This document shows positions 62,161 to 64,000 of a DNA stretch of 64,000 nucleotides, piece after piece (within the stretch, counting starts at the first letter, position 1; each line of letters begins with the position of its first letter). A program made the translations under genes and the position numbers. Source of the stretch: Streptomyces sp. A0642 (lineage in GTDB: Bacteria; Actinomycetota; Actinomycetes; Streptomycetales; Streptomycetaceae); NCBI RefSeq assembly GCF_004795105.1, contig NZ_SSBL01000002.1, forward strand, positions 310,001 through 374,000. The letters run 5' to 3'. Under the pieces are notes generated by a model that worked only from the letters and a program-made list of their open reading frames with translations, did not search any database and was not told the DNA's origin.

Positions 62161-64000
62161 ATGGCCTCTCGGCTCAGCGTCATCGTCCCGATCTACAACG
62201 TCGAACACTATCTGGCGGCATGTCTCGACTCCCTGGAGGCACAAACCTTCCAGGACCTCGAAGTCATCATGGTCGACGATGGTTCCCCCGACGACTCGGC
62301 CGCCATCGCAGCCTCGTACGCCGCTCGTGACCCGCGCTTCACCCTGGTACGCAAGGAGAACGCCGGTCTCGGCGCGGCCCGCAACACCGGCATAGAGAAC
62401 ATCTCGCCGGATTCCGAGTACCTGACGTTCGTCGACAGCGACGACGTCATCCCGCCGGACGCCTACCGTCTGATGCTGAAGAGCCTCGACGAGACGGGTT
62501 CCGACTTCGCCACCGGCAACGTGTTCCACCTCAAGGGCGAGCGGTCCTGGCAGGTGCCGCTGCTGAGGATGCTCGCCGGCGAGGCGCGCAAGCGGACCCA
62601 CATTTCGAAGGTCCCCAAACTGGTCGCCGACCGCATCGCCTGCAACAAGGTGTTCCGGCGCACGTTCTGGGAGAAGCACGAGTTCGCCTTCCCCGAGGGC
62701 ATCCTCCACGAGGACATCCCCGTCGTGCTTCCCGCGCACTACCTCGCCGAGGCCATCGACATCATCGGGGAGCCCGTCTACTACTGGCGGCTCCGCGAGG
62801 GCGAGGCCGCGCCCTCGATCACCCAGCGCCGCAAGGAGCCGCAGGCGATCCGGGACCGGGTCACCGCGGTCACGACGGTCAGCGAATTCCTCGCCGGCCG
62901 GCCGGGCCCCGAGTTCGCCCGGTACAAGCGCGAGTACGACACCCGCGTGCTCCAGGACGACCTGCGGCTCTTCCTGAACGTGCTGCCCGACGCGGACGCC
63001 GAATTCCACGCGGCGTTCCTGGAAGCCACCAACCGCTTCCTGTCGAGCATCGACCCCCAGATCGTGATGGGCCTCCCGACCCCGCTCCGGGTGCAGTGGC
63101 TGCTGGTGCGCAAGCACGCGATCCCGGAACTGATAGCCCTGCTCGCCGATCAGCGCCGCAAGGAGCCCATCGAGGTCTCCGGCGGTCTTCGCAAGTACGC
63201 CTCCTTCGGGTCTCTGGAGAAGAGCGGCATCAGCCTGCCGAAGACGGCCCTGCGCATCGACCGGGATCTGGACCTGCGGACCTCGCTGCGCTCCGCGCGG
63301 TGGGAGGGCGGCAAGCTCCTGCTCTCCGGTGACGCCTGGATAGACAGGATCGACCTCCCCGGCCGGCGCAGCTCCATGAAGGTGATTCAGCTGCGCAAGG
63401 GCGGTTCGCGCCGCCGTCTGATCATGTCCGCCAAGAACGTCTACCGTCCGGAGCGCACCACCGACTCCGGGCAGAAGCGCTACAACTACGACTGGTCCGG
63501 CTGGGACTTCACGCTCGACCCCACGAAGCTCCGCAAGAACAACCAGTGGGAAGAGGGCACCTGGCACGTCGGGGTGGGCATGTTCACCTCCGGCCTCGTC
63601 CGCAAGGCGGGCATCGCGACCACCAGCGGTTCGGCCGCCAACTACCCGCCGTACCAGTGGCTCGACGACGAATACCGGATGGTCCCGACCATCGAGCGCA
63701 GCGCCTTCAAACTGCGCATCGAGAAGGTGCGGGCGCTGATCACCGGCCGCCGCATGGACGGCGATCACCTGGAGATCACCGGTGTGATCCGGGTCCCCCT
63801 GGCCGCCGACGAGAAGGTGCAGCTGCGGATCAGCACCGACGGGGGCGGGGAGATCATCGAGTACCCCGTCGTCCTGGAACCCCGCTCCGCCGGTCTGACC
63901 CCCTTCACGGCCCGGGTTCCGGTCGCCGACGTGGCCCTGGTGACCAGCGAGGCGGTCGAGAAGCAGGCCCAGCCCCGCAAGCGCAGCTGGAGCACCGTTC
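62161..64000 (+). CDS. GT2 glycosyltransferase with long C-terminal part (3' end outside window)
   Basis: The visible 613 codons encode an open frame with no stop, so the gene runs past the right edge. Residues 1-~230 form a family 2 glycosyltransferase (LSVIVPIYNVEHYLAACLDS, VDDGSPDDSA, VDSDDVIPPDAYRLM). The segment about 330-613 contains beta-rich stretches (TALRIDRDLDLRTSLRSARW, WIDRIDLPGRRSSMKVIQL) resembling the middle of wall-teichoic-acid-type polymerases. A TagF domain may lie beyond the window. ATG 62161 is preceded by AAGGAA. It lies 23 bases after the GT/TagF gene. Confidence 0.88.
   Translation, partial: MASRLSVIVPIYNVEHYLAACLDSLEAQTFQDLEVIMVDDGSPDDSAAIAASYAARDPRFTLVRKENAGLGAARNTGIENISPDSEYLTFVDSDDVIPPDAYRLMLKSLDETGSDFATGNVFHLKGERSWQVPLLRMLAGEARKRTHISKVPKLVADRIACNKVFRRTFWEKHEFAFPEGILHEDIPVVLPAHYLAEAIDIIGEPVYYWRLREGEAAPSITQRRKEPQAIRDRVTAVTTVSEFLAGRPGPEFARYKREYDTRVLQDDLRLFLNVLPDADAEFHAAFLEATNRFLSSIDPQIVMGLPTPLRVQWLLVRKHAIPELIALLADQRRKEPIEVSGGLRKYASFGSLEKSGISLPKTALRIDRDLDLRTSLRSARWEGGKLLLSGDAWIDRIDLPGRRSSMKVIQLRKGGSRRRLIMSAKNVYRPERTTDSGQKRYNYDWSGWDFTLDPTKLRKNNQWEEGTWHVGVGMFTSGLVRKAGIATTSGSAANYPPYQWLDDEYRMVPTIERSAFKLRIEKVRALITGRRMDGDHLEITGVIRVPLAADEKVQLRISTDGGGEIIEYPVVLEPRSAGLTPFTARVPVADVALVTSEAVEKQAQPRKRSWSTV

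Overview
The window is a very high-GC actinobacterial chromosome segment, almost certainly Streptomyces. The evidence is dense coding with GTG starts and GTGA/ATGA overlaps, a DnaJ/HrcA pair under a CIRCE operator, a Tricorn protease, a SpoIIE-type phosphatase with a fused RsbW-like kinase domain, a LytR-CpsA-Psr protein with a long Q-rich tail, and the gene order rsfS-nadD-proA-proB followed by a teichoic-acid-type glycosyltransferase locus. No phage, plasmid, integrase or CRISPR array was seen. The region is mainly conserved core with small accessory insertions and repeats.

Layout. 1-3083 (minus) is a phoH-ybeY-CNNM/CorC-MmcQ operon of RNA-processing and transport genes. 3227-6053 holds a PfkB sugar kinase and an MFS exporter. 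6017-8352 (minus) is HIT-rnz-adenine deaminase, followed by the Tricorn gene, a lipoprotein, rsmE, nitronate monooxygenase, dnaJ and hrcA. A 181-bp MITE-like element sits exactly on the dnaJ stop codon. 17144-18731 (plus) encodes an MBL-fold hydrolase and a DUF3097 protein. 18869-26372 (minus) carries hemW, the SpoIIE phosphatase, an acyl-CoA ligase and lepA, with rpsT divergent from lepA. 27299-34497 holds holA, a YceI protein, an arylamine N-acetyltransferase and comEC/comEA. 34600-39404 has degV, a membrane protein and leuS. leuS is preceded by a short Leu-rich leader ORF and an intrinsic terminator, that is, an apparent transcription attenuator.

39800-42600 (plus) is a two-gene redox module: a ferric-reductase-like membrane cytochrome, and a NuoF-like flavoprotein fused to a ferredoxin. 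Two identical tRNA-Ala(GGC) genes follow. 43559-47862 (minus) is two small membrane proteins, nadD, LCP, rsfS and a histidine phosphatase that appears to start with CTG. 47975-54567 has an M48 protease, two membrane proteins sharing an N-terminal motif, proA, a conserved unknown and proB.

54767-64000 is a cell-wall glycopolymer locus: rmlC (plus), rmlD-rmlB-rmlA and galE (minus), then a glycosyltransferase/CDP-glycerol glycerophosphotransferase fusion and a second GT2 protein that runs off the window. Together they suggest synthesis and decoration of a poly(glycerol-phosphate)-type wall polymer using dTDP-rhamnose and UDP-galactose. This linkage is inference from context.

Across the window many genes have a TANNNT hexamer 6-7 bases before the start codon and no Shine-Dalgarno sequence, so they are probably transcribed as leaderless mRNAs. 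Intergenic regions carry several tandem-repeat arrays (25, 30 and 34 bp units).
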